Part shown: piece after piece, positions 21,801 through 29,867 of the stretch
Layout: every line of letters starts with the position of its first letter
Numbering within the stretch: the first letter of the stretch is position 1
Origin: a virus
Virus record (IMG/VR): IMGVR_UViG_3300047323_000156
Coordinates: 1 to 33,087 of that record
Reading direction: 5' to 3' (one strand)
DNA length: 33,087 nucleotides
Position numbers and translations under genes: made by a program
Notes under the pieces: model-generated
Told to the model about the DNA's origin: nothing
Databases searched by the model: none
What the model saw: only the letters and a program-made list of their open reading frames with translations

Positions 21801-24800
21801 TAGTCCGCGATTAGAATCCTGGTGTTGTCGAGCTCGATCCGCATCTTGTTGTTTGCCGATCGAGCCACGCCCGCGGTCAAATCACCCATGTTTGCGGTGA
21901 CGGTCGATAGTGAAGACACACTTAGTTTCGCAGCGGTGACAGATCCAGCCGCGAGCTCCTCTGCAGTGACGCTTCCTGCATCAAGATGATTCGTTTTGAT
22001 GGCGTTGTCCGAGATCTCCGTCGCGCCGAGAGCCAGTGGAGTGCCGAAGACTTCGGTGACTGTGAAGATCGAGCGGTTGCCAGACTTGTCGACGGCTCGA
22101 GCCCAGACCCAATACTTGACGCCAGCCAGCAGGCCGACGATCACACCACGGGTGCCTGAAGCATTGCCGCCGAACGTGGACGTCGTCACGTCGTTGACCG
22201 TATTGGTGAACAGCTCAATGTACGAGATATCGGAGTCGGACGGATTCACCCAGTTGGCGACCAGGATCTTGAAGCCAGGTGCGACCGACAGGCTTGTCGG
22301 AGGTTCCGGCGGAATCTCGTCACCCACGCCACCGCTCGGAAGCGGGATCTCGAGCATCATCTGGTTGCCGAAGTTGAGATCGGAATCGTCCTCGAACAAG
22401 TCGTAGAACGCCAGCTTGAAGTACCAGGTGTTGTCGGCCTCGAGCGGGATCGCGACGTTGTTGTTCGGTCCCTTGTAGACGAGGTTGCTGTCATCTGGCG
22501 TGAAGCTGTCCGTCAATGAGGCATGGACCACGACGCCGCGGAAGTCGCGGATCGGCGGCACGTCATAATGGACGACGGCAGCTTCGTAGAGAACCTCGAC
22601 GCTCTGGGTGGCAGGAGCTGCCGGTGCATCGTTCTTGACGGCCAGTGTGACGAAGTCGGACCTGAACCCGAACTGGTCCTCGGTCGCGATGGCGATCTTG
22701 AAGGCACGACGAGGCGTTCCACCGCCGTCGTTCATATTGACCGTGTACTCGTAGGTGTACCACGTGCGGTCGAGGATTTCCTCGCGGATCACGAGATCGC
22801 TCAGATCGCGGATCTGCATGATGTACTGCTTGAAATAGTCGTCCTTCGATGCACCCCATTGGAAGAGCGGCGAACGGCTTTCGAAGTCCGTCTCGGTCGG
22901 CTCGTCGATCATCCGGAGACCGGCGATCCCGTCTACCACGCGGGTGTCGCCAATCAGGCGGTGCTCGATAATGGCCGCTGCAGAAGCGTAGCCGTTCACG
23001 TCGACAGCCGTCACCTCGAAATAATATTCGCCGGCCGGAATGTCGTCCCACTCAAACTGGGGGACCGGGACTTCGCCAAGCAGCGCGATTGGGCCGTTGT
23101 CTCGCGAGCCAGAGATCTTGTATTTGGTGACGGTCTTCGTCGGGCTCGGGTTCCAGGCCAGGGTGAGTGTCGTGACCTTGCGGGCGCCAACGGAGCGGCT
23201 GGTCGCCCTCACCTTCAGATCCGTGATAGGTTCGGGCTTCTTCTTCTGATCTAGGACGTACTTATCCAGGTCATCGATCGAACCAATGTAGCCGTCGACG
23301 TAGAGCCACTTGGCTCGGTTCATCTGCATGGCCTGGATTTCGACGTTGTCCGGATCGCCGTCCACTTCCGTGATCGACATGACGCGGAACGCGAGCGGTG
23401 CCACATCACCATTCATCTGGGAGATGGTGAAGACGGCGTCGTCCGGAAGATCCGGCAAGTCCACAGTGGTCGTCAGAGCGGTCACAGCGCCCGTGACATT
23501 GGTCAGCTCGCGGCTGTCCATCACGAAGTCGCCAGTCGCCTCGCTGATCCGCTGGAAGCCCACCTGGTAGGAGTAGCCAGGTTCGAGGAAGAGTGGGTCG
23601 CGGAGATTGATCGTCCGCTTGCCGGTCACACTCTTCACACGTCCGCTGAGGCCAGCTTCCATGTCCTCATCCGCGACGGTGATAACATCATACGGCGTGA
23701 GATAGAGACCCATGCGGTTGGTCTTGAAGTTGACCATCATGGTCTCGGTCGTGCCGGTGATCAGATGATACCGAGCGCGGCGGATCGCTTCTTCTTCGTC
23801 GGTGCAGGCGATCGCTTCGAAGTTGAACGGGATGCGACCGTACTTATTAATATGGTCCTGGTCGTAGACACGACGGCGGTCGTCCTGCCAGCCCAGGTTC
23901 TCATTCGTGAACGTGACCGTCAGATCGTTGTGGCGGGTCGAGATCTCGGTGAACGAGTACGTGAAAAGTCCGTCGACAACGTTCTCAGGCGTGAAGGCCA
24001 CGGCGGGATTGAGATCGCGGTCAATCTTGATGACGCCCTGACCATTGCCGTCGTCAAAGAAACGGCCGGCGAAGATGCCGCAAATGTAATTGATGGTGTC
24101 GCGGCCACCCTTCGGGTCCGAGATCAAACCGTTGAAGGTGAAGCGGGGTTTCCCAGACGCCGTTCGCGTGTCGCACCAGACGCCAGCGTCATAGACATCC
24201 CACTTGTCGATCACGATCGGGTAGTAGGCATTCATGCCATACCGGTCGTTCAGCACAACATCGTTGGCGACGAAGGCTGGGTTGTTCGTGTAGGCGAGCT
24301 TCCAGGTGCCGTCCCAGACCCCGGTGTAGACACGGGTCGTCGAGTTGTAGTTGGACGGAACACGAACGATGCGGCCGAGGTAAATGCCTGAGAAATCCGG
24401 GATCGACGAGAACTGCTCGCTCGCTCGAGCGATCACCTGGGTGCAGGCGAGACCCGGGAACTTGTAGTTCTTCGCGGTCACCTCCTGGAACGACTCCCAG
24501 GTGATGCTGAAGAAGTTCTCCGTCGTATCGATCGGAGAGGTCTTGGTGACGCGGAACATGTAGGGCTCGTTGGCCCGAGCGACCGGGATGCGGAGCTCTT
24601 TCGGGAACGGTTGAGTGGTCTTCGCGGTGATCGCGATTTCACCATTCGTCAGGACGACGTCACCGCCGGTCCCGTTCTCACCGAAGGTACCAGGACGGAG
24701 CGAGGATCCCGCCTGGATCCAGCTCGAGCCGTTGAAGAAGTATGGACGCTGGGCGCCCGTGTGCAGCCAGTAGTCGCCTTGCTCAGGAGCGAAGCCGAGT

Positions 24801-25606
24801 TGCGGGCCGACGAATGCTCTGGTGGCCCGATCGCCTCCCCATGAGGAAGCCTCGGACCAGGTCCAGCGATTGCTCGCGAAGTAGAGACCGGCTGGGAAAT
24901 ACCAGTTATATCCGTCCCAGATCTTTGGCTTATAGTTGTTCGAGGTGTCGAACCAGATGCCAGCGTTGGCCGTCGTGATCGGCTGCGATGGTGCCCAGTA
25001 AGTCGGCCGATCACCTGGAGAGGCGTTGATCTTTGCCGGTGTTCCACCAGTCCCATAATAGATGTCGAAGCTGTCGCCAGAGATTTGCGGCGGGAGTGGA
25101 TTGACGCTCGGCGTCCGGACGGGTTCCCAATACTGGCCACTGACGAGTTTGTGTTCGATGCGCCAGCGGCCGGTGTGATTAAAGGTGCCCTTGTCGTTCT
25201 GCGTCACCAGCTGGTTGATGACGAAGCGCAAATCAATGTAGTCGATGTCCGTATGGGTGCCCTGCCGGATGATAGCGACGTTGGGTGCCATCTCGGTGTT
25301 GACCGTGGTGGACGCGCCGAAGCCACCAAGACGGGAGTAGATCTCCTCCCCCTGCTCGCTTCCTTTGTAGTCGACGAGCTCGAAGTTTTCGAAGTTGTTG
25401 GAGCCGCTGTCGTCCTGGAGTTGGGTCTCACCGACCAGGTAGGATTTGGCGCCGTTCTCCAGACCTTTGATTGGGCCTTCGCTGATGCCCAAAAGTGCTT
25501 CGACCACATCGGTCGCGAAAAGGGAGTCGGCTGTCTGTTTAGGACTGGAACTAGATCCTCCCTTCGAACCGCTAAGTTTCCGAAGGGAGATATCTTGAAT
25601 TGTCAT
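21800..25606 (-). CDS. J: J-like tail-tip / host specificity protein
   Basis: A 1268-residue protein that forms the distal tail tip and probably contacts the host receptor. The N-terminal half follows the lambda J layout (DVVEALLGISEGPIKGL at 33-49; TEISTRHNDLTVTFTN near 553-568). One fibronectin type III domain is at about 791-885 (PEPITDLKVRATSRSVGARK and on) and a second around 1085-1190. The C-terminus has the typical low-complexity helices (SVTAEELAAGSVTAAKL) and ends NNKMRIELDNTRILIAD. An insertion at about 180-335 holds two repeats of a motif of the form G-x-x-W-x-x-T ... P-x-x-x-x-G-x-x-W. It starts with ATG 41 nt after the phosphoesterase gene. Confidence 0.93.
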   Translation of the reverse strand: MTIQDISLRKLSGSKGGSSSSPKQTADSLFATDVVEALLGISEGPIKGLENGAKSYLVGETQLQDDSGSNNFENFELVDYKGSEQGEEIYSRLGGFGASTTVNTEMAPNVAIIRQGTHTDIDYIDLRFVINQLVTQNDKGTFNHTGRWRIEHKLVSGQYWEPVRTPSVNPLPPQISGDSFDIYYGTGGTPAKINASPGDRPTYWAPSQPITTANAGIWFDTSNNYKPKIWDGYNWYFPAGLYFASNRWTWSEASSWGGDRATRAFVGPQLGFAPEQGDYWLHTGAQRPYFFNGSSWIQAGSSLRPGTFGENGTGGDVVLTNGEIAITAKTTQPFPKELRIPVARANEPYMFRVTKTSPIDTTENFFSITWESFQEVTAKNYKFPGLACTQVIARASEQFSSIPDFSGIYLGRIVRVPSNYNSTTRVYTGVWDGTWKLAYTNNPAFVANDVVLNDRYGMNAYYPIVIDKWDVYDAGVWCDTRTASGKPRFTFNGLISDPKGGRDTINYICGIFAGRFFDDGNGQGVIKIDRDLNPAVAFTPENVVDGLFTYSFTEISTRHNDLTVTFTNENLGWQDDRRRVYDQDHINKYGRIPFNFEAIACTDEEEAIRRARYHLITGTTETMMVNFKTNRMGLYLTPYDVITVADEDMEAGLSGRVKSVTGKRTINLRDPLFLEPGYSYQVGFQRISEATGDFVMDSRELTNVTGAVTALTTTVDLPDLPDDAVFTISQMNGDVAPLAFRVMSITEVDGDPDNVEIQAMQMNRAKWLYVDGYIGSIDDLDKYVLDQKKKPEPITDLKVRATSRSVGARKVTTLTLAWNPSPTKTVTKYKISGSRDNGPIALLGEVPVPQFEWDDIPAGEYYFEVTAVDVNGYASAAAIIEHRLIGDTRVVDGIAGLRMIDEPTETDFESRSPLFQWGASKDDYFKQYIMQIRDLSDLVIREEILDRTWYTYEYTVNMNDGGGTPRRAFKIAIATEDQFGFRSDFVTLAVKNDAPAAPATQSVEVLYEAAVVHYDVPPIRDFRGVVVHASLTDSFTPDDSNLVYKGPNNNVAIPLEADNTWYFKLAFYDLFEDDSDLNFGNQMMLEIPLPSGGVGDEIPPEPPTSLSVAPGFKILVANWVNPSDSDISYIELFTNTVNDVTTSTFGGNASGTRGVIVGLLAGVKYWVWARAVDKSGNRSIFTVTEVFGTPLALGATEISDNAIKTNHLDAGSVTAEELAAGSVTAAKLSVSSLSTVTANMGDLTAGVARSANNKMRIELDNTRILIAD

Positions 25607-25647
25607 AGACTTATCCGGCGTTTCTTATGTACCGGTTTAAGTGGGGA

Positions 25648-26685
25648 TTAATGAGCTGTTTTTCCAGAGCGCCAGCGGTTCTGCATCCACTTCAGACGCT
25701 CGGCTGCTTCACCAGGATCAAACTCGAAACGGATGAAGTTCATCTCGCTCGTCGCGTAGGGATCGATGAGTGCCACAGGGCAATTGTAGAGATCCTTGGC
25801 GTCGAGGTTCAGCTCCTCGGCGTAGCGGTCAATCTTCTTGTACGAGGCGACCTGGAGAGCGTGCCAGATCTGCGAGGATGATGGACGCATGCCATGGGCA
25901 TAACCCGAGGTGTGGATGTGGCCGGCGACGTAGATGTCGTGGTGATCGCCGTCGAGCTGAGCTGCCTTCGCAGCACCATAGGACTCCGACCACATGGACT
26001 TACCGCGGAACCCGTGGACCGAATAGATCTTCACGTCACGTCCGTTGGGCAGCTGCAGCTGCAGACGAACCTTGTTCGACTTGTGGACCAGAGCGTTGTT
26101 CGCGAGGATGTGCTTCAGGATGTCGCCACCCTGCCCCCACAGATCGTGGTTGCCGTCCGTGTAATAGAGCCAGTCGATCTTCTGGAGAACGTACTCGACC
26201 AGTGCCAGGGCTTCGTCCGCCGAGGTGCTCTGTTCCGAGTAGAGACGAGCCAGACGGCCAGCCCAGTTGTTGAAGACGTCACCGACGTTGGCCGCATATA
26301 GACCTTCATTCCGGCCGTCGAAGAGATTGACGTGCTCGAGCACCTGGGCCAGGTCTGTGCCATCGTCGTCCAGGTGCATGTCACCGAAGAAGCCAATGCC
26401 GATTGGGCCGTCGCGCTTGACGCGAACCGGGATGATTTTCTCCCGCTCGAATTTCTCCCGCTTCTGAGCGAACTGGTTGATGCGGCGCTCGACCAGGGCT
26501 TCGATGTCGATCGAGGGTTTTGGCTCGTCGACAAGCTCGAAGTCGCTGTCGTCCCAGCGTTTCTTCATCCCACGGATGCCAGACTCGGAGATGTCGTAGC
26601 CCTGCTCCCGCAGATAGCGAGCGGCGGGTCTGAAGCCCCCCGTCATGCCAACTGCCTGCTTGATGAGGTCTTCAGATGGACGCAT
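25648..26685 (-). CDS. Metallophosphoesterase with N-terminal HTH, inside the tail operon
   Basis: A 345-residue protein. Residues about 5-45 look like a helix-turn-helix (FRPAARYLREQGYDISESGI). A calcineurin-like phosphoesterase domain follows with GDMH (D102, H104), GDVF (D136), GNHD (178-181), H224 and GHIH (H256, H258), so all metal ligands are present. It is not closely similar to the SbcD-like protein at 9466. It lies between the I-like and J-like genes with only 8 and 41 nt gaps, so it is expressed with the tail. What it cleaves is unknown; DNA, a phosphodiester of the host surface or a cyclic nucleotide are all possible. Confidence 0.88.
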   Translation of the reverse strand: MRPSEDLIKQAVGMTGGFRPAARYLREQGYDISESGIRGMKKRWDDSDFELVDEPKPSIDIEALVERRINQFAQKREKFEREKIIPVRVKRDGPIGIGFFGDMHLDDDGTDLAQVLEHVNLFDGRNEGLYAANVGDVFNNWAGRLARLYSEQSTSADEALALVEYVLQKIDWLYYTDGNHDLWGQGGDILKHILANNALVHKSNKVRLQLQLPNGRDVKIYSVHGFRGKSMWSESYGAAKAAQLDGDHHDIYVAGHIHTSGYAHGMRPSSSQIWHALQVASYKKIDRYAEELNLDAKDLYNCPVALIDPYATSEMNFIRFEFDPGEAAERLKWMQNRWRSGKTAH

Positions 26686-26693
26686 TAGAGATC

Positions 26694-27263
26694 CTATGGT
26701 TTGTACTCGATCGCGTTGATATCGAACGACAGGAAGTGTCCGTAGACGCGGCGCCTGCCGTAGAGGATTGGGATGCGGGTACCGATCGCCACCGTGTTCT
26801 TCGGCGTGCCGAGATAGCCGCTCTTTCGCGTGCTATCCCCTTGCGTGTCGGTCTCAGGCTTCGGGGCCAGGAGTGCTGTCAGGCCTCCGAGTAGGGCCAA
26901 GGCACCAACCTTGATCAGAAGCGAGCCGACGAGCGAGCCAGCGCCCAGCATAAGGCCGACGCCGACAAGTACAACGCCGAGGAGGATCTGAAGCAGACCA
27001 CCCTTCTTGCCACCGCTCAGCTGCGGGACGATATGGATGAATTCGACGTCGGGCTCGATCGGCGTGTGGAGGGACTCCTCCGTATCAAAGCCGACAATCT
27101 TGATGCGATGGCGACCACGAACGGGGTCAGGCTGGAAGCCTTTGACCTGGCGTGTGACACCTTCGATGATGTCCGCGACGGTGTGACCCACCATCTCAAT
27201 CGGGCCATCATGAAAGGCAGCGAAATAGCCGTGGAGAATGACCTTAATCCGCAACGAGAACAT
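26694..27263 (-). CDS. I: Tail assembly protein I-like
   Basis: A 189-residue protein. An N-terminal domain of about 80 residues has the pattern of the lambda tail assembly protein I family (VILHGYFAAFH, TVADIIEGVTRQV, EPDVEFIHIVPQLSGG). It is followed by a Gly/Leu/Val-rich hydrophobic segment at about 87-132 and then a C-terminal tail ending near IPILYGRRRVYGHFLSF. The position just before J, apart from the inserted phosphoesterase, supports the call. It overlaps the JAMM gene by 20 nt. Confidence 0.87.
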   Translation of the reverse strand: MFSLRIKVILHGYFAAFHDGPIEMVGHTVADIIEGVTRQVKGFQPDPVRGRHRIKIVGFDTEESLHTPIEPDVEFIHIVPQLSGGKKGGLLQILLGVVLVGVGLMLGAGSLVGSLLIKVGALALLGGLTALLAPKPETDTQGDSTRKSGYLGTPKNTVAIGTRIPILYGRRRVYGHFLSFDINAIEYKP

Positions 27264-27564
27264 CTCCGTCCGCGACCACGTACTTCGTCACACCATCATT
27301 GCCGATGATGTAGTGCTCGAGCTCGGGCCAGTTGATGAACGAATGGAAGTCGCCGGCAGATAGGTTCGAGTCCTCGCCAGGGTGGGTGTGCCAGCTGGCG
27401 GCTGCGACCGGCGTGTAAAGGACGAGATCCTCACCCCGGAAATCGAAGCCCTCAGTTGGCTGCTCGCAGATGTTCTCGCACTCGACGATCTCGCCTGTCT
27501 TCAGGATGAAACCACAGCGTTCCTTGTCGCCCTCATACAAGTGGAGAAGTTCGGAGGAAGTCAT
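27244..27564 (-). CDS. JAMM/MPN metallopeptidase (N-terminal half of lambda K)
   Basis: A 106-residue protein with a complete JAMM zinc site: E15 (KERCGF) and HTHPGEDSNLSAGD at 59-72 (H59, H61, S69, D72). I chose the ATG at 27564, with AAGGA about eight bases upstream; the gene overlaps the NlpC/P60 gene by 32 nt. In lambda this domain is fused to the N-terminus of the NlpC/P60 domain in protein K. Here it is a separate gene placed after the NlpC/P60 gene. Proposed roles in tails are processing of tail-tip proteins or peptide cross-links during assembly or infection. Confidence 0.9.
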   Translation of the reverse strand: MTSSELLHLYEGDKERCGFILKTGEIVECENICEQPTEGFDFRGEDLVLYTPVAAASWHTHPGEDSNLSAGDFHSFINWPELEHYIIGNDGVTKYVVADGDVLVAD

Positions 27565-28021
27565 CGAGTTTCCTTTTGACGCTCGGGCTAACAATATCGA
27601 GGAGGTTCACAGAGCTCTCGGTCTGCTCGAGTTTGACGTCCTTGTGACGGAGGACGGCGAGAGTGGTGTTGCGAAGCAGAGCCCGATACGACTCCACGGT
27701 CGACAGCCGGCCCCAGAGATGATGAAGCACCTGGCCGTTCTCGACGAACACACCCACGTGGTTGGCTACGGGAGAGTCGATGCCACAGAGGATCACGTCA
27801 CCTGGTTGGTATTCGGATGGGTGGCAGTCGAGCAAATAGAAGCCGCACTTGCGATAGCGGTTCATGTAGAGGTCGAGATCGTTGTTCCAGAAATCCTTCG
27901 GGCCAGCGTAGTTGGGTAGCTGAATGCCGAAGTTGTCAGCGTAGAAGCCGCGGATCAGGTGGTAGCAGTTCTGGTTCTTGTAGCTGAACGGTCGGTGCAG
28001 CAGGTGCTCATATTTCAACAT
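27533..28021 (-). CDS. NlpC/P60 tail peptidase (C-terminal half of lambda K)
   Basis: A 162-residue protein with the catalytic cysteine C19 in NQNCYHLIRGFY, the catalytic histidine H88 in NHVGVFVENG and the lambda-K-like ending VLHHLWGRLS (98-107). NlpC/P60 enzymes cut peptide bonds of peptidoglycan, here probably to let the tail pass the cell wall. Its ATG overlaps the L-like stop by one base. The C-terminal 35 residues have no counterpart I know, and their codons overlap the JAMM gene. Confidence 0.92.
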   Translation of the reverse strand: MLKYEHLLHRPFSYKNQNCYHLIRGFYADNFGIQLPNYAGPKDFWNNDLDLYMNRYRKCGFYLLDCHPSEYQPGDVILCGIDSPVANHVGVFVENGQVLHHLWGRLSTVESYRALLRNTTLAVLRHKDVKLEQTESSVNLLDIVSPSVKRKLDDFLRTSPLV

Positions 28022-28512
28022 TAGAGCGACACCATCGGGAACTCAGGCGGGATGAACATGCGGCACGGAATCTGGAAGTTCGCGCCTTCGGTCATGTTGC
28101 GGAGCTCGAGCGAGATGCTCTGTCCGGAGATGAGCTCGCGGATGCGGCCGACGTACCACATGCGTTGCTCGAATTTGTTCACATCCTTCTCGACATGATC
28201 GCGGAGGACGCGACGACGGATCACGGTGGCCTGGTCGAGCTGGCCCTTGATCGCGGCCGAGTTAAAGATCCCGAACGGGTTCATGACCTGGAGAATTGGC
28301 CGGCTTTCCTCGCCGTCCGCCGATCGAGTGTCGCCGGTCATGCGTGTGGCCATGCCTTCGTAAAGCTGTCCCTGCCACGTGGTGGTGTTGTCGGTCTTGA
28401 AGCGGAAGATGACCGGTTGGTTCTTCAGGATGATCGTGTAGAGATCGACCAGCGCGTCGGCTGTGAGTTTCTGTGCTTCTTGTTTGTGCTCAAGAGGCGC
28501 AGTCGACGTCAT
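28021..28512 (-). CDS. Minor tail protein L-like
   Basis: A 163-residue protein. Its second half, with PFGIFNSAAIKGQLDQATVI, a D-x-V-x-K-D-x-N-K-F segment, WYVGRIRELISGQSISLELR and a final PCRMF, follows the layout of the lambda L family. That family has a segment on mesh or transition metal binding and ends with cysteines. The ATG overlaps the M-like stop (ATGA). It is part of the tail-tip complex; its place between M and K is the lambda order. Confidence 0.83.
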   Translation of the reverse strand: MTSTAPLEHKQEAQKLTADALVDLYTIILKNQPVIFRFKTDNTTTWQGQLYEGMATRMTGDTRSADGEESRPILQVMNPFGIFNSAAIKGQLDQATVIRRRVLRDHVEKDVNKFEQRMWYVGRIRELISGQSISLELRNMTEGANFQIPCRMFIPPEFPMVSL

Positions 28513-28889
28513 GGCTGGGTCGTGACCTCCATCTCGAAGGATTCGACAGTACCTTGACCGTCCTCAGCGACACGGTATTTCAGCGGCTTGCTGAAGCGAA
28601 CGGTCAAAAGCCCCTTCCCCGGCAAAGGCAGAATGAACTTCTCGAACAGCTTGTGCTTCAGGTAGAACTCTTCCAGACGAGCGATGTTGATCTTGGGCAT
28701 GATACCCGTGAGGACACGGCCAGTCTCGTCCGTGTAAAACTTCATCGTCTTGTAGTGGAGCGTGTACTTTACCTGATCAGGTCCGCGAGGTCTGGCTGCA
28801 AATTCATAGCCTCGCCCGAGCTGCACCTTTGGAGAGGACTCTGGGTATTCCGTTGTCCAGGTGAAGTACGGGAAATCATACGTTTCCAT
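28509..28889 (-). CDS. Minor tail protein M-like
   Basis: A 126-residue protein. The start METYDFPYFTWTTEYPESSP and the segment VKYTLHYKTM are typical of the lambda M minor tail family. I chose the ATG at 28889 on that similarity; there is no clear ribosome binding site before it, and a TTG at 28925 is an alternative. The first 121 nt overlap the end of the HTH reading frame at 28769-29557, so translation may depend on that gene. It connects the tail tube to the tip complex. Confidence 0.83.
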   Translation of the reverse strand: METYDFPYFTWTTEYPESSPKVQLGRGYEFAARPRGPDQVKYTLHYKTMKFYTDETGRVLTGIMPKINIARLEEFYLKHKLFEKFILPLPGKGLLTVRFSKPLKYRVAEDGQGTVESFEMEVTTQP

Positions 28890-29557
28890 GCGGGTTGATA
28901 TGGGTTTGATTCCCTTGCAATACAAGGGTTTGCGGTCGCTGCGCTCTTAGTAGATAAACCTTGAGTATTCGTGGTGCTTTCTTTTTTCCACCCTATCCTC
29001 CGCGACAACCAGCCGAGCCACTTCGGGCACAGAAGCCTGATCAGGTTGAAGTCGTTCTTCTCGCCCTTCCGCTTCTGAATCTTTCGCTCGATCAGCCGCA
29101 TATCGTGGGCTTTCCGGATCGTCTTCTGAACCATGGATCTCGAGACAGCCGCACGGGCAGCGATGGCGTCGACGGCGCAACGAATGACAGAGCACTCACC
29201 AGCCAGCTTCGCCAATGTTGTGAGGACCGCCTGCTCAGACATGGTGAACTGGGTAGCGATCTCCGGAGGAAGAAATCCCGCTGCAACCAGTCCACGACGG
29301 CGGGCAATCGACGCCTCCCTCTTCCGGGGCTGTGGCTTCTTCCGCTCGATCTCGGTGAACACCGTGATGATCCGTTGGTGGATCAGAGTCTGGCGTAGTT
29401 TCAGGGCCGCGTCGAGCTGGTGAGCTCGCCGGTCGCTGAGCTCGCCTTTGTGGTGCTGATCCCAAAGGATCCTCGAGAGATTGGTGCAGACCTGAAGTTT
29501 TGTGGCTTTGGAAATAGCACGTTTGAGTTGCAGAGCAACCAATAGGTTTCCCGTCAA
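28769..29557 (-). CDS. Helix-turn-helix protein of Rhizobiales type
   Basis: A 262-residue protein. The TTG start has GAGG about seven bases upstream. Residues about 40-190 have the layout I associate with uncharacterised Rhizobiales HTH proteins: GELSDRRAHQLDAAL, then IARRRGLVAAGFLPPEIATQ, EQAVLTTLAKLAGEC, IAARAAVSRSMVQKTIRKAH and LLCPKWLGWLSRR, forming a winged helix. It probably binds DNA. The last 60 or so residues look like random coil and overlap the M-like gene in another frame, as if an original stop codon had been lost on insertion. Probable host origin; regulator of this accessory unit or of replication are both possible. Confidence 0.78.
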   Translation of the reverse strand: MTGNLLVALQLKRAISKATKLQVCTNLSRILWDQHHKGELSDRRAHQLDAALKLRQTLIHQRIITVFTEIERKKPQPRKREASIARRRGLVAAGFLPPEIATQFTMSEQAVLTTLAKLAGECSVIRCAVDAIAARAAVSRSMVQKTIRKAHDMRLIERKIQKRKGEKNDFNLIRLLCPKWLGWLSRRIGWKKESTTNTQGLSTKSAATANPCIARESNPYQPAWKRMISRTSPGQRNTQSPLQRCSSGEAMNLQPDLADLIR

Positions 29558-29574
29558 AGCTGTACCTCACTTAG

Positions 29575-29603
29575 GTATAAGATATCGTTCGAGAAATCGG
29601 CAA
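29575..29603 (-). promoter_or_regulatory. Leftward promoter for the HTH gene
   Basis: On the minus strand TTGCCG (29603-29598) is followed after exactly 17 nt by TTATAC (29580-29575). Transcription would begin near 29568, giving a leader of only about ten bases before the TTG start at 29557. Readthrough would supply extra transcription of the M, L, K, I and J genes. Confidence 0.5.
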
Positions 29604-29683
29604 ATTTCCCGTTGACACCTGATTCGTTTTATGAGAGCTTTGACCTTGTGAAGGGGCTTCAAGAGCTCTCTGAAGGTTTGAAC

Positions 29684-29712
29684 AAGCACTGGGCGGCAAC
29701 CCGGTGCTTTTT
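29684..29712 (+). terminator. Rightward intrinsic terminator with no obvious gene before it
   Basis: AAGCACTGGG (29684-29693) pairs with CCCGGTGCTT (29700-29709), ten pairs including one G-T, around CGGCAA. A TTTTT tract (29708-29712) follows. In the other direction no T tract follows, so it acts rightward. All genes for 12 kb to the left run leftward, so the terminated transcript must start close by; a small RNA or a leader attenuator of the exported-protein gene are the two explanations. Confidence 0.72.
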
Positions 29713-29793
29713 CGTTTGTGGGTAAATTACGTCAAGACTCACGTCCCCCGTTGCAAATCAGTGATATTGTGGCCTAGTGGTTGAGTCGTGCCA

Positions 29794-29820
29794 ACCCCTG
29801 AGCAGAAAACGCGCAGGGGT
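29794..29820 (+). other. Leader hairpin before the exported-protein gene
   Basis: ACCCCTGAGC (29794-29803) pairs with GCGCAGGGGT (29811-29820), nine pairs and one A-G mismatch, around AGAAAAC. No T tract follows. It would lie in the 5' leader of the rightward transcript and may stabilise the message or control access to the ribosome binding site. Confidence 0.5.
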
Positions 29821-29867
29821 CCACAGATTAGAATTGTCGATAGATCGTTAAGGTGCTGTTAAGGGTT

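Larger units (their letters stand above)
29558..29867. other. Divergent intergenic region of the accessory unit
   Basis: This 310-nt stretch lies between the leftward HTH gene and the rightward exported-protein gene and has no convincing protein-coding gene. It holds a leftward promoter (29575-29603), a rightward terminator (29684-29712), a second hairpin (29794-29820) and a possible extended -10 (TGATATTGT at 29762-29770) for the rightward gene. A 25-codon frame from a GTG at 29648 runs through the terminator hairpin; nothing supports it as a real peptide beyond its position. Confidence 0.6.

Noticed and set aside
29612-29640. A perfect TTGACA as a rightward -35 element
   Set aside because: No acceptable -10 lies 16-18 nt downstream (GAGCTT or AGCTTT), so I did not call a promoter, although some rightward start is needed to explain the terminator at 29684.
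29766-29840. A tRNA-like stretch (GGCCTAGTGGTTGAG followed by a hairpin)
   Set aside because: The D-arm resemblance is superficial. No acceptor stem can be paired, no anticodon loop fits, and there is no TTCGA T-loop. I treat the hairpin as a leader structure.
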